64,000 nt of DNA from Pascua guehoae (taxonomy: Eukaryota > Basidiomycota > Tremellomycetes > Trichosporonales > Trichosporonaceae), in NCBI GenBank assembly GCA_001600415.1, contig BCJX01000002.1:796517-860516 (forward strand), written 5' to 3'. Each line of letters starts with the position of its first letter. The first letter of the stretch is position 1. Positions 1 through 13,519 of this stretch are shown here, in pieces. A program made the translations under genes and the position numbers. The notes beneath the pieces are model-generated. The model had not been told where the DNA came from. It ran no database searches and worked only from the letters and a program-made list of their open reading frames with translations.

Positions 1-1107
1 GCTCTCTCGTCTGCACCGCACCCCCTCCCCGCTGTCCCGGAGCGTCAGTGGGTCTCTGCCGACCCCCGCCCGGCACGTGCAAAGGGCAACGGCCTGACGT
101 CGCGTATCGTTGCGTGTCTCGACGTCCGCTCCAACGACCAGGGCGACCTCGTCGTTACCAAGGGCGACGGCTACGACGTGCGCGAGAAGAGCGAGGGCGG
201 CAACGTGCGCAACCTCGGCAAGCCAGTTGAGCTTGCACGGCGATACTACCAGGGCGGTGCGGACGAGATCTGCTTCTTGAACATTACAAGCTTCCGGTCG
301 TCGGCACTGCGTGACCAGCCAATGCTCGACGTTGTCCGCGCCTCGGCCGAGACTGTATTTGTGCCCCTCACCGTCGGTGGTGGTATCAAGGACACTGTCG
401 ACCCCGATGGAGCGGCGCGCAGCGCACTGGAGGTCGCAGGCGCCTACTTCCGCTCGGGTGCGGACAAGGTGTCGATCGGGTCAGAGGCAGTGCTCAACGT
501 CGAGGCCCTCTTGGCACGTGAAGCACGAGGAGAGGAGGCCCTCACGGGCCAGACGGGTATCGAGACCATCTCGGCCGCGTACGGTGCGCAGGCAGTCGTC
601 GTGTCCATCGACCCCAAGCGCGTCTACTACGACACAACCGAGCCCGGGTGGCTTGAAAAGGTCCCCGAGGCCCACCGCCCATGCCTCATCACCGGAGAGA
701 CGTCGACCACGCGCACCAAGCCAGACGAGCAGGGCAAGGCGTGGTGGTACCAGTGCACCATCTCGGGCGGCCGCGACGTGCGCGACATTGATGTGATCCA
801 GCTCGCCCGCGGCGTCGAGCGCCTCGGTGCCGGTGAGCTCCTCCTCAACTCGGTCGACCGCGACGGATCGGGCAAGGGCTTTGACCTCGACCTCATCCGT
901 CTCGTCCGCGAGGCAGTGTCCATCCCCGTCGTCGCATCCTCGGGTGCAGGGTCCGCAGCCGACTTTGAAGAGGTCTTTACAAAGACGGGATGCGAGGCGG
1001 CCCTCGCTGCCGGCATCTTCCACCGCGAGGAGGTGCCCATTGACGACGTCAAGCTCCAGCTCGAGAAGGATGGCATGCCAGTGCGCAGGACGGAGCTTGA
1101 GCTTTAG
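1..1107 (+). CDS. HIS7: Imidazole glycerol phosphate synthase HisHF, cyclase part (5' partial)
   Basis: The frame is open from base 1 to the TAG at 1105-1107, so the start and the N-terminal glutaminase half lie outside the window. The 368 visible residues are the HisF-type (beta/alpha)8 cyclase, which uses ammonia from the glutaminase to turn PRFAR into imidazole glycerol phosphate and AICAR, the fifth step of histidine synthesis, in the cytosol. The two catalytic aspartates of HisF are visible: one in IVACLDV near visible residue 41, the other in VVVSIDPKR. The phosphate-binding loops [20 protein letters not shown] and VVASSGAG are also present. The segments between the strands are longer than in bacterial HisF, as usual in fungal His7. 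No intron is seen in this part. Identification is firm. Confidence 0.95.
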   Translation, partial: ALSSAPHPLPAVPERQWVSADPRPARAKGNGLTSRIVACLDVRSNDQGDLVVTKGDGYDVREKSEGGNVRNLGKPVELARRYYQGGADEICFLNITSFRSSALRDQPMLDVVRASAETVFVPLTVGGGIKDTVDPDGAARSALEVAGAYFRSGADKVSIGSEAVLNVEALLAREARGEEALTGQTGIETISAAYGAQAVVVSIDPKRVYYDTTEPGWLEKVPEAHRPCLITGETSTTRTKPDEQGKAWWYQCTISGGRDVRDIDVIQLARGVERLGAGELLLNSVDRDGSGKGFDLDLIRLVREAVSIPVVASSGAGSAADFEEVFTKTGCEAALAAGIFHREEVPIDDVKLQLEKDGMPVRRTELEL

Positions 1108-2360
1108 AGGACGGTACCATTACAATATGCATAGACTTGGTAGACTGGGCAGTCGGGCGCGCCCACTTGTGCGCTCTACCACCACTCGGACTGCAGGCGG
1201 AGTGTCTTGCATCTCGCGATGCCACTGGCAGAGACAGGGTCCGTCTCAATGTCTGGTGGTGCGCGTGGTGACGCCTTGGTGAAGGAGTGATGCCCCATGA
1301 CGAACAACAACACTGAACGAGCTTGCGACAACACAAAAGTTTGTTTACACCTACCTATCAGTACGAACGTGATCGAGATCTGCACCGCGTGCGTTGTCGA
1401 TCGGTCCTGTGATCAAAGACGGGTCAGCATGGTTATTCGAGCAGACCGATGTGGTTCAGCAGGTCGGTCTACACAGCCTGCCAAACTATGCAAATGAATA
1501 TGCACTTCTAGACCACATGAAGCCCGCTTGCGCAGTAAGTGCTGAGCACGCAGGCGGTGGTCTTGGCGGCGAGGCGGCAGGCGGCGGCCGTGCCTGGGAC
1601 ATTCGAGCAACGTCGCCAACGTCAGTCCACCGCCACGTGCAGCGCTTTCAGCCCACATTAGCTGCGAGCTGCGGCCAGCAATACACTCTGTCGAACAGCA
1701 TGCTAAGCTTTTCTAGGCGCAGTCTAGGCATTGTTGGCTGCGCAGCTGCGCAACATGAGGATATGCTTGTCGAAATGGGACAGTCCAAGATGCAAGCTGG
1801 CGACCTTTGTCGGCTGTGGGGCAGTGGCACCACATTGCTTGGCCCGCGGTGTTGGCTGTGCAATCATTTAGTCGTGGCGGAGTCAAAACGTCATGGAGCC
1901 CAGGTCCAGCCCGGCCAGCCAGCCAGCCAGCCAGCTGCAGCCAGCCAGGAGCCGCGATCCGCCGCCGGCCGCCAACCGCCGCCGTGCCGCCCTGTCGCTC
2001 AGTCTGTGATGTGATGCATTGTCATCCACCAACCCATTCGACCTCACTCATCACAACTCATTGCATTCAAACAAACATCATCCTCTTTTCGCATACACCC
2101 ATCCCCGTCGCTACCCCGGGACCCATCCTTGTCCTCGGTAGCGTGCGCGGCGTGTACCTCTCTTCTTTCCGACTCGCTTTCTTTGCATTGCCCCTCGATT
2201 ATTCGCACCATTTGCCAGCACCGCCCTCCCCTCCACCTTACCCCGCCACCTTCCCCACCTTGGCCCTTCCCTCGGCTCAACTTGCACCTCGGTTGCACTT
2301 TGTCCAACACTTTATCCTTCTTCCAAATCCAACCTTTGACCGACTCCGCCCATTCCCACA
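1108..2360. other. Intergenic region between HIS7 and the deubiquitinase gene
   Basis: No gene is supported here. It should hold the HIS7 3' UTR and the promoter of the deubiquitinase gene. A CCAG-type simple repeat lies at about 1905-1950. The last 250 bases before the ATG at 2361 are strongly CT-rich on the + strand, as before many genes in this window. Confidence 0.6.
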
Positions 2361-5300
2361 ATGACGGCCTCGGTCGAACAGCTGCGTGCTGAAGCCGCCG
2401 AACCTGCGCTTAGCACATACACCCCAAAGCAATGGCTCGAACGCGCGGTGCGGCATCACGAGGCTCTCCGCAGGGCCGAGCGCACTGGCAACAAGCCAGA
2501 AATGTACATCTTGTCCTTGCGCCTCGTCACGGCCCACACCAACGCGCGACTGCATTCTTCGTTCAACAAGACAAAGGCTGCTGATCCAGCGTGGGCTGGC
2601 CGGTTTGCAGACTTCATGCCGGTAAGTACCTCTCCAGCACATCTCGGACGTCTAAGCCGCCCCTTTCATCGGTTCCACCTCATCACACGCACGCACCGTC
2701 TCGTATGGCATCCCCTTGAGCACGTCCTGCTATGGCAGACGCAAGGCACCGGGTCCAGAACACACCTGCCAATGGCGACGAATGCACTTTTGAGGCAACG
2801 GCTCTTCAATCTTGTCGCTGATCATAGATACGGGATGACGCTGTACGCAAGGCCAAGCTTCTCAAGGACGAGTTCCAGACCGCCGAGGCGAACACAGACG
2901 CGACCGGCAGTGTAACTGCGAATGGGTATGTCTCCGTCTATCGGTTACCGGCCGGCCGCCACCACGCTAACCTCAGACGCCACCCGAGTGTTGGCGACTT
3001 AGCAAACAGGTTCGTTGTGCCATCAACATTCTCATGCTGTACAAACGCTGACATTGGCAGCAAACCCACGCCATCGCCGCCCGTTGTGGAAGACGGACCT
3101 GGAGGGTCAATCGCAGACCGCATGAAGGCCCTCAGTGGCCGCGGCATGGATGTTGGCAGCTCGTCAAAGCGTCTAAGCCGCGAGTACAGCCGACCGCCGA
3201 TCCCGTCGTTTGGAACCCATCAAAGGACGTCGTCTACGGCGACCAACAGTGCCGGCCATGTCGGGTCCAGCGCGGATGCAAGCTCTGGCCGCCCACCTAC
3301 CCCTTCCACCTCTGAGCGCTCGCAAGTGCTCGCTGCGCGTCGTCTGAGCGCACAGGGTATCCCGAGTGGGCACCGCGCGTCCTCGAGTCTGTCACAAAAC
3401 GGCCTGCCTGTGACCACAACAACCACTGGCTCGTCGGCTCACTCTGCCGGCACGGGTGTTAGCATTGCCAGTGGCAGTGGTGGTGGCAGTACGCGCTCGT
3501 CTCCGACCAAAGCTCATGTTCCTCTCGATCGCCCACCATCAATCAAGGAATCGATGCTGACGCCCAACTCGGACCACGCATCCAATGTGTCACAACCCCA
3601 CTTTGCCTCCCTGTCGCGGGAACCAACACGCGAGTCTGCACGCGCGACATCGCCGGGGGCGTCTCTGTCCCCAGTCCACTCTCCCAGAAAGCTTGCCGAG
3701 TCCCCCCAATCACCACCGCAACCAGTGCACAATGGAGACACGGACGATTTGGTCAATCAGTTTGAGGCCGCGTTTCCGTCCGTCGACGAGCTCGGCAAAC
3801 AGTTTGAGACGGACGACATTACTCTCCCTGCGCCACCGACACACGCGCACGTGCCAGGAGAAAACGCCTCATCCCCAATCGACCCACCTAGACACATACC
3901 TCCACTGACGTCTGCCGAATCGGACGAAGATGGCTTTCCATTGTTTCCCAGCTTACCCTCTGTTCCCAAAGACGTTCCAGGCGGGCGAATTCCATCGCCG
4001 TTATCTCGCCCCGCCGACGCCACCGACGGTTTCGACACTCGTGCCGACCGTAGACCTTCCCCGGTTGACACAAAAGCCCCATCGCCCCCGAGTCCCGACC
4101 TTTTGAAGGATCTCAAGCGCCCTGCGAGCTCGCCTATGCTCACTGACAAGTATCCCGGCCTCTCTCCACCCTCGCAAAGCAGCCCACTGGGAGAACTGCG
4201 TTCCAGTGACGATCCTCCCAACGACGAGGCCGACGACCACGTCGAACCGCGCACGGACGGTCCCACTGATCCCCACCCAGTCCCATCCCAAGGGCCAGAG
4301 CGATCGCGCCCTGTGCACCCAAGCCAGTTGGTGTCCTTCTCAAAGTCGTCCTCATCGCCCAACTCTACGCCAAAGTCTCTGCCGCCGTCGTCCGCCATGT
4401 CAATCCAGACGCCCAGACGTGGCCCCAAGCCCCACTTTCCCTTGACCAATGCGATCGACCCAGAAACACTGCGAAGCTACTTTATGAACCTGTCTGTCCA
4501 CGTTCTCATGCTGGACGTCCGGAGGGAATTCAGCAACTTTGTGGGCTCGGAGTATGTGGGACGACGCAACGAGCAAGGTGAAAGCTGCCAGATCAACATC
4601 GTGTGGCTCGACCCTACCGTACTCATGCGACCCGAGTGAGTAATGCAAATACAACGTGCCGTGGGTAGCCGCTGACAGCTAGCCTCACGTCGGGAAAACT
4701 CGAGGACGCACTCTCGCTCTCTCCAGAAGGACAGAGGAATGCGTTTGAACAACGAAACCACTATGATCTTGTTGTCATCTATGATGAGCGCTCGACCAAC
4801 TTTCCCCCACGCAACTCGCCTCCTACACCCGTGTCACGTCTCTGGGACGTCATCCAAGAGTTTGAATTCAGCAAGGTCCTACCTCGGGTTCCTGCCCTCC
4901 TCACTGGAGGGTACGAGGGCTGGGAGAATTACATCAGGTCGAAGAATGGCCCAACGCCAGAGATTGAAAGGGCTTTGCAGCAGAACGGAGCCACTCTGTA
5001 GGTGGTTTGACAGTGACTAAGTCGCTAATACTCAGTGAACGGAAGGGGGCGGTTCGACCAAGGGCGTCGGACAACTCGAGCAAGATTGAAACGCCGACTC
5101 CCAACCCGCGTGGGCAGCAGACCCAGAACCATTACGCGCGGGAGATTACTGAGAATGTACGTACGTTGTAAAAGTGGCGACGCTAACTATAGTTCAACCA
5201 CGACAAGCCCCAGTCCATGTCTGGTGCTCGGATGGGTCACGCGCAGACGGCATCGTACTCGAGTGGGTACGGCGCGTACCAGCCCGGAGGCAAGTACCAG

Positions 5301-7497
5301 GGCTCGAGCACGTACGGCGGAGTCGGCGCGTACCAGGGAGGCAGCTCGTACCAGGGCGGCTATGGTGTACAGCGTGTTACTTCACCGCCACGGCAACCTC
5401 CGCGTTCATCCCATGTGCCCTCGGGCTCCATCTCGTCCTACTCTCATGCGCCATCCAGCTCACCGTACGCGCACGGGTCGTCCGGTTCAATCTCGGGCTA
5501 CTCGCATGCCCCGTCCAACTCGATATCATCATCGTATGGCGCTTCGACTCAGTCGCTCATCTCGCCACCGCCGCAGGCCCTGGTTCATCACGGTGCAAGT
5601 GCGCGGCGACGAAGCGACTACGTTGCCGACGGCCAGGCGTACGCAGGGTATGCAGTTGGTGTGCCCGTGCGAGCCTCCATCGACTATCCGCAAGCACATG
5701 CGCTGCCCCAACCGCCTCCAGCGGCAGCGCTTCCCCCAGACCGTATTGGGCCGCGTCGCCAGCTTAGCATCTCGGGGCGCAATGTGGACCAGCTTGTGCC
5801 CTACTCGGGTGTGCGGTACTGGCGCAACACCAAACTGGGTCTGACCGGATTGAAGAATCTCGGAAAGTGAGTTGGATATGGCTGCTGGAGCTCGTGGAAT
5901 GGTCACTGACAGGTATCAGCACCTGCTACATGAACTCGACCGTTCAGTGTCTGTCCGCGACGTGGCCGTTTGCCCGCTACTTTCTCGATGGACGATATAA
6001 GCGCGAGATCAATGCGCAAAACCCGCTTGGCACAAAGGGCGACCTGGCACACGCGTTCGCCGAGCTCCTATCGGCTCTCTGGGGAGAAAACTACACGTTC
6101 CTCTCTCCAATCACGTTTAGGGTGAGTCGGATGGACTGTGCGTGTGTCATTGTGAACTGACGATTGCAGAAAAACATTATCAACTTCAAGAGCGACTTTG
6201 CGGGAAGTGAGCAGCACGACTCGCAAGAGTTCCTGTCGTTTGTCATGGACGGCCTTCACGAAGACCTGAACCGCATCAAGATCAAGCCAAAGGCGATTGA
6301 AATGACACCCGAGCGCGAGCATGCACTCGAGACTCTGCCCCCGCAGATTGCGTCTGACAAGGAGTGGTACATTTACAAGATGCGCAACGATAGCTTTATT
6401 GTCGACCTCTTCCAGGGCCAGTACATGAACCGCATGGAGTGCTTGACCTGCCACAAGGTGAGTTTCAAGCGCGGTCACCTTTGGGACATTTCCTGACCAT
6501 TGCAGACATCGACAGTGTATGACTCGTTCCAATGGCTCACCCTCGACCTGCCTTCGTCCAAGAACAAGGTCGTACTTCCCGAGCTGTTTGACCGATGGGT
6601 CAAGCCCGAGGTCATGGACGGCGACGACAAGTGGTGAGTGCCGTCATCATGACGGGAGAAGGATGCTTCAATTCTTTGGTGATGGTGCCTGGCCAAACCT
6701 TGAAACTGTGTGCCTTTCTCCGTCATTCCTTGGGTTCCCCAAAAAGTGGTGGAAAAAGTTGCAAAATGCACATTGGTATGCCTTTACTGATCCACAGGTA
6801 TTGCCCGCGGTGCAAGCAGCATCGCCGCGCGTCCAAGACGCTGTCGCTCGTCCGGCTGCCACCTGTGCTTCTCATCCAGCTGAAGCGTTTCATTCCTGTA
6901 CAAGGCGGACGGTTTTGGAACAAGTCGGAAACACAAGTCATCTTCCCGCTCACTGGGCTCGATCTCACACGCTATGTTCCGGTGCGCCAGCCATCGGGCG
7001 CCGAGGACATGGACGACCCCCGAACGCAGATTGGCCCATTCAAGTATGACTTGTATGCCGTCAGCAACCACATGGGGACACTCTCATCAGGACATTGTGA
7101 GTTGCAATTCACGTGCGGCATGTGTTACACCCCATGACGTAACATGTGGTGCGGAGGTGCCGTCGCAGGAAGGTTGCTGAAACGCACATTAGACACGGCG
7201 TATGTCAAATCGTCAGACCAGTGGATGTTCTGCGAGGACAGCAGGGTGCAACCTGCGCGCGAATATGATGTCGTGGTACGTGATTTTCTCCATCAACCCT
7301 GACGTCCTGTTTGGGACAGGAAGGATTTTTTTCTTGTGCAGTTTGCTGACACGTTGTCCTTTCCAACCCCAATTTCACCCTACAGTCTCGCCCAGCATAC
7401 ATTTTGTGAGTTTGATTTCTCCGAGCCCGAACGATATTTCAGGCTCGTGCGACACCGTCACTGACAGTGCAGGTTCTACAAACGCGTGCTTGCGTAG
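2361..7497 (+). CDS. Ubiquitin carboxyl-terminal hydrolase, Doa4/USP8-like
   Basis: A cysteine protease that removes ubiquitin from proteins; the USP8/Doa4 group works at endosomes, recycling ubiquitin from cargo entering multivesicular bodies. The model has 14 exons: 2361-2621, 2828-2925, 2977-3009, 3061-4635, 4683-4997, 5036-5156, 5193-5866, 5920-6121, 6170-6457, 6506-6633, 6798-7096, 7193-7275, 7386-7405 and 7473-7497, giving 1373 residues. In order: a USP8-type N-terminal helical domain (about 15-120), a long Ser/Pro-rich disordered stretch, a rhodanese-like domain (about 588-760), a Gly/Ser/Tyr-rich linker, and the UCH catalytic domain from about 1016. The Cys box NTCYMN places the nucleophile near Cys1028; SGHYTAY places the catalytic His near 1331. 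Two CxxC pairs (ECLTCHK and YCPRCKQ) form the zinc ribbon. Whether this is the Doa4 or another Ubp orthologue is not settled. Confidence 0.92.
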
Positions 7498-7703
7498 ATG
7501 GATAGGGGTAAATTGGAGCAGCAAGGCGTTGGAGCAAGGCATTGACTGCATCGATCTCCTTGTGATCTCGTTGTATTCTCGTAGTCGCAGGGCCATGCAT
7601 GGAGGGCCAGTAGTTGAGCACCATTGGGGTTGCGTGTCGTGGCGTGGTGAGAGAAGTCGGGAATGCTTGGTAGATGCCTCTGAACAACCCCAGTCGCGCT
7701 GGC

Positions 7704-7779
7704 GGCGACCGCGAGCAAACATTGCGACCGCGAGCAACCATTGCGACCGCGAGCAAGCATTGCGATGGCGAGCAAGCAT
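7704..7779. repeat. 19-bp tandem repeat, about four copies
   Basis: Four imperfect copies of a unit close to ATTGCGACCGCGAGCAAGC follow each other just downstream of the deubiquitinase stop codon. The first copy is partial and the last carries two changes. No coding role is apparent. Confidence 0.75.
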
Positions 7780-9015
7780 AACTGCCTGTCATAATCAGTC
7801 AATGTCATGAGGGCTTGGCGTTCTGTGCGTCTGGCCAGTATACTTGCTTTACAGAACATGCAATTGTACGCATGAAGTAAGCACAAGCTCGGCCTCACCT
7901 CACTCTTGTCGTGAATTTTTACGTTGCTCGTGCATTGTGACCACAAGGAACAACAAGGCCCAAAACCTTCAACAAACTAACCATGAGAAACTCCACACCC
8001 TGCAAATTCACATTCTATAGCAACACCAACACGACTGCATTCAATAGTCTCTCGGCATCAGACGCCGTGGCTTTGGCGTCTTGTGGGAATACCTTGGGCC
8101 ACACGGTTCACACCCGGGCACACTCCCGGACCCCAGCTGGACCATACCTGGACCATACCTGGACCACACAGAGGAACGGTGTCACACACCACACAGAGCA
8201 AGCTGTCACACACCATGGCCCAAACTGGGCGAGGCACATTTTAGGCCCACACACATTAACACTGCCACAAGTCCGCTCGCAGTGCGGGGCCATGACGGAT
8301 GCCACGGCTAGCGCTCGTAGTCGTGAGTAGTGAACAGTGGAGAGTGAGTAGGGAGGAGTGAGCAGCGAGTATTCAGTAGTGAGTATTGTCCCGCCGTGTG
8401 GGAGGCATCGTTGGCGCTAACGTGGTGACAAACTAGACTGCCTGCTTGTCTGCTAGCTGCCTACCTGCCTGCCTGCCTGCCCCGGCCAGACGGTACCCAT
8501 CACCTCCCACCCGGAACACCGAATACTAAACCTCATAAACGTCAATGTCGATCAGATCACCTCACCGACGCGTCGTTTAGTTTAGATTTACGCCGAGTGT
8601 CCGTCAAGGTTTGTCCGTCAAGGTTTGCCATGGTCCGGCATCCGTGGAGGACGAGGTGCACAGAGCCCGAGCCCAGACCCCCGCCAGTGGCCACAGTCAC
8701 AGCCGCGGAGATGCCAGTAGCCGCGGAGTGTGCATTAAGCTCACTCGGGCGTGCAGATCCGGTAGACGTGTCATGCAGACGAGGGTGTGACTGCCGTGGC
8801 GCGTCACGCTGCTAGTGGCTCACGGCTCATGGCTGATGGCGTTTACGTCTAGATCTGATCGTACAGATTCTAGGCGACGCGTTTCTTGGTGAGGTACAGG
8901 CACAGACTGGGGTGAGTCACTGGGTGACGAGGCACGGGTGTGACGCTGTCCCTCGCGTCTGGGTTTTAGGCACGCGTTGTCGCTGACATGTCTTGGAGAG
9001 TTTCGGAACAGAGGA

Positions 9016-9155
9016 GGGGGGGGGGGGGGGGGGGCGTGGGGAGGCTAGGGTTGGTATGGGGTGTGAGGCAGGTGTGAGGCAGGTGTGAGGCTAGTGAGGC
9101 AAGTGAGGCAGGTGAGGCAGGTGTGCAGGTGTGCAGGTGTGCAGGTGTGAGTGGA
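9016..9155. repeat. G19 run followed by GAGGCAGGTGT / GTGCAGGT repeats
   Basis: A run of 19 G at 9016-9034 is followed at 9061-9155 by imperfect copies of GAGGCAGGTGT that change into copies of GTGCAGGT. The block is G-rich on the + strand and could form G-quadruplexes. Confidence 0.7.
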
Positions 9156-10541
9156 AAGCATATACAGAGCGTGTCAAAAAGGACAAGTGACGCAGGGTGA
9201 GACGGGCCTTTGGCAAGGTCTGCACGTCTGAAGCTCAACATCTGCATGCCTCGGCACCCCTGTGCCAGGGATGCCTTTGTCGTTTCTTTTTTACAATCTC
9301 TGTATGTACAGGATCCAGGTGGCGCTGGTGGCCGAGCCGCGGCTCGCGCTGCAGACTGGTGTGGTGTGACATTGACGATTCTCGGGATATGGCATTCGGA
9401 TGTGGGACGTGGGACGTGGGACGAGACTTGGGACGATTGACATGGTCGAGTGACTTGGCAAGTGACATGGGACGCGCAACTCATCTACGGGTGGCGGATA
9501 CACAGGCAAATCATCTGCGGGAAGGGAGTTGTCATTACGCGCATTACGTGTCGCTGATTGTTCTCTATCTCTTTATTGTGTCTTGATTGCGCATGAGTGG
9601 CGCGGTGGCGTCGGGATGCCCGGAATGCATGCCTGGAAGGCACTCGTGTCGATTCCCAGTCGGCATTGCCATGGCGCTCGCAATGTTGAATGCTGGGAAC
9701 GCACACGAGCTTCACACGACTACGGTACTGGCCACAGCCGTAGCTGGGATTCCATGAATGTAGTCTGCGACATACTGTAGTACTAGTGCGTGAAATAGCG
9801 TCCGGGAACAGTGACGGAACGGCCGTCGAACGCGGCTCGATATGCTCCATCCATACGTCGCGTCGCCGGTGTCGATCTTCCGGAACCGCTGCCGATGTCG
9901 TAAGACACAGCAGACGTCGTACGCGGGCCCATCGGGCGAGCGCCGGCGAGTGCTTATCCCATTGTACAGTACATGCATCAAGAGGCTTAAGCCTTACTTG
10001 CTACAGGCCCAAGGGCAGGGGGTTGATACTTATTCGGGACGGCCGATTCATATGGGCATCCCGTAAAGACACGTCGGGATGCGGGAGTGGCGCCTGCGTC
10101 GCCTGTACCGCGCACGCCTCCCGCCGGCTCTGACATGGAGCATGTAGCGTGCAGCATGCAGTGTGCAGCGTGCAGCGTGTGCATGTGCATATGCGTCGCG
10201 GAAAGCGGCCAGTTTTGGCTTGGGTATTAGTCTTAGCAGCGCGGTACTCTGCAACCTATACAAGGTTGACTGCCGCGGTTGGCGACAAAGGGCCGACGCG
10301 TCGCGTCCGCCCGTCCCTTGTTCCCTCATGCGTTTGCGCGTTTGCGTTTGCAGAAATTCCACCACCCCTGTGGCTCTCCCCTTCTGCAGACCTGCAGACG
10401 CCACCGCCACCACCACCACCGCCACCGCCGCACGAAACGCTTGCGCTTGGCACATGGCGCCGTGCAGTGGCGTGGCTGCTGGCGTCTACATTCCTGACGA
10501 CTGCGTGTGGCGCCGAATACGGCAACGAGGGAGTGTATGGA

Positions 10542-10574
10542 CCTGTCCTGTCCTGTCCTGTCCTGTCCTGTCCT
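10542..10574. repeat. TCCTG pentanucleotide repeat
   Basis: About six and a half perfect copies of CCTGT occur in a row within the gene-free stretch. This is an ordinary microsatellite. Confidence 0.8.
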
Positions 10575-10962
10575 CAGGTGGAGCTGAAAATCCACTCTTC
10601 TGCAGCAGAATATCATGTGGACAGATACTCGTCCGCGGCCAAAAGAGGCATGGACCAAAAGAGGCATGTTGAAGAGGCATGTCAGAATAGCCAGCTTGGT
10701 GGGTACGTCGACCCAAAGCAGGCACGCTCGTGGCACAAAGCAAAGTGCATCCGACAGGTCGCAAGCACCAGTCGCACGCGCGCTGGGACGAGCCTAATCA
10801 TCTTGGGCATGACCAAACCAATGGGCACCGAGTACAGTCGGTGGCGTCATTCGCCATGGCCCAGGGTACTCGTGTTCCATGCAAGGATGCAGCAAGGATC
10901 AAGCAAGGCTAAAGGAGGTTTCCTAAATGGATACACAGTTAGTCATTGGCCGCGGCAAAAGT

Positions 10963-10978
10963 GGGGGGGGGGGGGGGG
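10963..10978. repeat. G16 homopolymer
   Basis: A run of 16 G residues in the gene-free stretch. The length may be uncertain because such runs are prone to sequencing error. Confidence 0.75.
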
Positions 10979-13495
10979 CTGGCGCCACCCCGGTGGTGAA
11001 ACCCAGATACTGGTCACCTTCATTTGTGCCTGCCTTGGTATCGGCTAGTCGCAGTTAGTCGCATGGTGAACCTGGGTTGTGGGTTGAGTAAAAGCCCCGG
11101 GCCGCGGAGTGGCACGGAGTGGGTCGTCGAGTCGAACAGGACGGACAGGACAGACAGGGCAGGGGTAGCGCCAAGCGACGAGGCGAGATACAACTGGTAC
11201 TGTAGTGGGAGCGCGCGCATACGACGAACTTTTGTTGGAGCGCTCAGCTGACGCTAGTGCGACGCAGCAGGATTCGCAACGCAGGAATGAAAGAACAGAC
11301 GGACAATTTTTTTTTATTGCTGCTGTCGACTGCGGAACGCAGTGATCTGCAGTGGCCATAGGACTGGAGAGACGAGGTACCCACCCAAAGCGGACGATAC
11401 CAAAGGACGGTACGACGACGGGGGGTCGGGTGTTGTGCCCCACTCGCCAAACTGAAATGACAAAGGAACCCGCCCGTCACACCGAAACGCAACACGATGA
11501 GCTCCACACTCACAACCCACACACGGCGCAGGCGCGCAGGCACGGGCATGTCGTGTGGGTACTTGACATGGCGCGCGCGGCGTGGGGGGATGGGGGCTCA
11601 GGGAGATAGGTGGCCGAGCAGGGTATGCAGATGTGCGAGGGCGGAATATTGCGCGGAACATGGATAAAATGGACGTACGCAGCAGGCGTGGAGCTATGGA
11701 GAAATTGCAATCATGCGACGGGGCACCAGTGCACCAGAGTGCCGCCAAGGGTCTTTTGAGCGGTAGCACAGTATGTAGGAGCGGCACGAGGGTGCCAGCG
11801 GGTGCCAGAGGGTACAGACGGACAAAGGATAGGTACGAGGGGCCAAGGGTGGACGATACGGCTACTGTGGTTATGAACATGACTCATGCCACGCACACAC
11901 GCACATGCACATGCAATGCACGCCCATTTTTTCGTCGTCCATTCCGATCTGCCCGTCTGCAGTGAAGCAGTGCCCGACTGTGCTAGGCTGCGAGCTAGGG
12001 CACGTACACATGTGGGCAGCAGCCATGGGGCGTGACAAGACTCGAGATACCGTGGATGCCACCAGAGGACGCGAGTACGCGAGTTGGACAATCTGTTTGT
12101 CCACCCAAACCAGTCTAAATCGTCACCCGTCATGTCTGATCGATCCCATGTGCCTCGTTCACGCGCGCGTACCCACCCGGGTGGGCGGGGATTGGGGGGA
12201 AAGGGTGGAAGGTGGAGGGGGGTTGGTCACCCCTTTGCACGGTGCTCCCCAATCGTGGTCCCTGGGTCCTGGGTCCTGGGTCCTGGTCCCTGATTCATGC
12301 CCTGAGTCCTACGTGCAGGTTCTGGTCCTTGGGAATACCCGCAGCCTCTATGCTTCCACGCCGAGACACAGTCTAAACCTAGCACCCCCCGGCTGCCCAG
12401 TCATATACCATTTCGGAAATACATTTCAACCAATTATTCCCATTCCAAGGCGTGTGTCACGCCCTAGACGTCCTTTTTGCCTTCCCTGGTTCACCTCCTG
12501 CCCTCGGGCGGGTCATGTCATGCTACGCAGCCCATGCAGGTTATGCCGGGTGTGCCGCGCTTGAGACGCCACGTACCCTGTGCCCCGCACGCGCCGAGGC
12601 GTCCCCCCCCCCCCCCTGGCCCCCCCAAGCTCCTTAAGCTCCCCGAGGGGGCACCAGGGCGGCAGGTTGGAAGCACAGCAGCCAAAGGAAAAAGGAAAGC
12701 CAGACTAGCGCGATCATGAAATCCAAGCAGCCAGCGCAGGCAGGACCGAGGACCTTCCCTTGCCTCCATGTATGTACGGTAGCACGCGTACCGGGCAGCC
12801 TGCCTGCCTTCCTTTGAGCTTTGCAGACAAGACTGGCACTGAATAATGGCATCTGTGCCAGGCCAGCCATGAAATGTGATCGCCAGCACTAACGGCACCT
12901 CTAGTGTCATCCTGCATACCCAACCACACCTCTTGCTGTCCTCTTTTCTACCTCGTCTTTGCATTGCTAGCACGATCAGCCGCGCCATCATATCCGACGC
13001 ACGCGGTGACAGCGACAACGATCACAGCAGCGGCCGACACGATTCCGAACGGGTGAACCAACGCTGGCCGAATTCCATCCATTCACCCATCCATCCACCC
13101 ATCCATCCACCCATCCTACCATCCGCCCCTCAACAAACGTCCTTTCCTTTCCTTTCCTTTGTCGTTCCCACTTTTATCACCATCCTTTGTCAACCCCCTC
13201 CCTCTCGCCCGTCCCCTATTTCGACGACTCGCAGTCCAATCGACAAACGCCCGGACAAAAGTGTCCACAGTCGCGAAACACTCGGCCCTCGTCCCCGTCT
13301 CGGACAAGGCATTCCGCACAGACCACGCCCCCCTCCTTTATCTGGGTCCCTTGCTTGCTTCCTTTTCATTCCTCACCGCCTCCCAACGTCCCAACCCACG
13401 TCCTGTTTGGTCTCTCGCAGAGCTCGCCTTGACTTTGCCTCGTCGACTTTGACACGCACCACGACTGCGACGCCGCAGACGTGCTCGAGTTTCCT

Positions 13496-13519
13496 CCCCC
13501 CCCCCCCCCCCCCCCCCCC
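13496..13519. repeat. C24 homopolymer
   Basis: A run of 24 C residues, the longest homopolymer in the window, within the CT-rich part upstream of the Kelch/BTB gene. The length may be uncertain. Confidence 0.75.

Noticed and set aside
10149..11048. Plus-strand frame of 299 codons in the gene desert
   Set aside because: It runs through TCCTG repeats, a CCACCG repeat and a G16 run, with no domain-like sequence.
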